Below are positions 6,080 to 6,486 of a DNA stretch of 6,486 nucleotides, piece after piece. The stretch is from Chloroflexota bacterium. Its GTDB lineage: Bacteria > Chloroflexota > Dehalococcoidia > Tepidiformales > Tepidiformaceae. How positions within the stretch are numbered: the first letter of the stretch is position 1; each line of letters opens with the position of its first letter. Both the position numbers and the translations under genes were made by a program. Location of the stretch: assembly GCA_025350285.1 (NCBI GenBank), contig JANXYE010000679.1, positions 1 to 6,486 on the forward strand, written 5' to 3'. A model generated the notes under the pieces. The model did not search any database, was not told where the DNA came from, and was given only the letters and a program-made list of their open reading frames with translations.

Positions 6080-6486
6080 TCAGCACGCGAAGCCCAAATT
6101 GATAGCAAGCGAACAGTAGTAAACGGTTCCGCCACCGCCAGAGCACCATGTATCTTGAGGACAATTATTCCGACAATCCGTCCCACAATACCAGCCGCCG
6201 CTAGTCGAGCACCAATCATAGTACCCGTACACAAATCCTCCGCAGCACTTCCACCATGCAGTACTGCCCTGGTACGAACCTGATGGGCACTGAATGTTGT
6301 TACCACAGTGGCTGCACGGAATTCCACAAATGCCGCAAAGATACAACGAAGTACAATGGCTCGCTCCGGCGATCTTCGGGCTCAGCGGACCCAGTGAATA
6401 GCTGGCGGTCACCACGCCAACGGTGCCCAGTAAGAGTCTTGATGCCCTGGCAAGAAGGCCGCGTCGCGTGGTTGTTCGGCCGAGTA
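6080..6486 (-). CDS. methylamine dehydrogenase light chain (MauA)-like TTQ protein, 5' truncated
   Basis: The frame is open from the right edge of the window to TGA 6082-6080, so the true start lies outside. GTG 6415 is in frame but internal. The leader shows a twin-arginine motif (TTRRGLLARASR, RR codons at 6466-6461) and a hydrophobic stretch LLLGTVGVVTA, fitting Tat export as in MauA. Counting from GTG 6415 as residue 1, the mature part has 15 cysteines in 111 residues. As I recall Paracoccus MauA, spacing agrees closely: C-x5-C-x6-C, then CPxG with Trp 11 residues after its Cys (Trp54, matching Trp57), a YxD before Cys (Asp67, matching Asp76), Trp-Cys (Trp90, matching Trp108) and a final Cys-Ser/Thr segment ending LGFAC. 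Both TTQ tryptophans are present. Odd points: the Asp32 position is Cys30, the middle loops are shorter and there are extra cysteines. It heads the tight cluster. Substrate unknown. Confidence 0.82.
   Translation of the reverse strand, partial: LGRTTTRRGLLARASRLLLGTVGVVTASYSLGPLSPKIAGASHCTSLYLCGICGIPCSHCGNNIQCPSGSYQGSTAWWKCCGGFVYGYYDWCSTSGGWYCGTDCRNNCPQDTWCSGGGGTVYYCSLAINLGFAC

Noticed and set aside
5618..6283. A 221-codon open frame on the + strand
   Set aside because: It runs opposite the light-chain, peptide and membrane genes and reads as Pro/Arg/Thr-rich sequence without a ribosome site.
6061..6327. N-terminal extension of the 25-residue peptide to 114 residues
   Set aside because: The extension is a shadow frame inside the light-chain gene. 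The only good ribosome site precedes ATG 6060.
6080..6415. Reading the cysteine-rich protein as a bacteriocin or a metallothionein
   Set aside because: The cysteine spacing, CPxG-to-Trp distance, Trp-Cys motif, Tat-like leader and length fit the MADH light chain far better, and no modification or transport genes typical of bacteriocins are present in the window.

Overview
This is a GC-rich bacterial window (spot counts: 39 of 60 bases G+C at 661-720, 32 of 60 at 6181-6240). The long radical SAM protein resembles the versions common in Chloroflexota, and that phylum is my best guess. A GC-rich actinobacterium is not excluded. No rRNA, tRNA, transposase, CRISPR array or phage gene was seen.

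Left part, + strand. The window opens in the last 48 codons of an unrecognised gene. After 50 bases comes a complete 635-residue B12-binding/radical SAM protein of the TIGR03960 type, possibly transcribed without a leader. A 185-base gap follows, with a small hairpin and a plausible promoter. Then come two overlapping genes for exported or membrane-anchored proteins (2398-2808 and 2802-3437), linked by a 7-base overlap and a strong ribosome binding site. The first has lost its start and half its signal peptide into another frame at a run of eight C. A strong hairpin closes the pair, and a DUF1697 gene begins right behind it, apparently from a CTG codon.

Right part, - strand, converging on the DUF1697 gene. 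This is the most interesting region: a tight four-gene cluster, read from high to low coordinates. (1) The 5'-truncated gene of a very cysteine-rich, probably Tat-exported protein that matches the methylamine dehydrogenase light chain (MauA), including both tryptophans that form tryptophan tryptophylquinone (TTQ). (2) A 25-codon gene for a one-helix membrane peptide. (3) A 180-residue polytopic membrane protein. (4) A 424-residue beta-propeller-like protein held by an N-terminal membrane helix. The gaps are 19, 9 and 18 bases, and ribosome binding sites sit at or near the preceding stop codons.

Inference: the - strand cluster could encode a membrane-associated quinoprotein amine dehydrogenase or a relative, with the light-chain-like protein carrying the cofactor and the propeller as candidate heavy-chain partner. 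Only the light-chain assignment rests on recognisable motifs. The other three roles follow from position and topology. Genes expected for TTQ maturation (mauG, mauD) are not in the window and could lie beyond its right edge.
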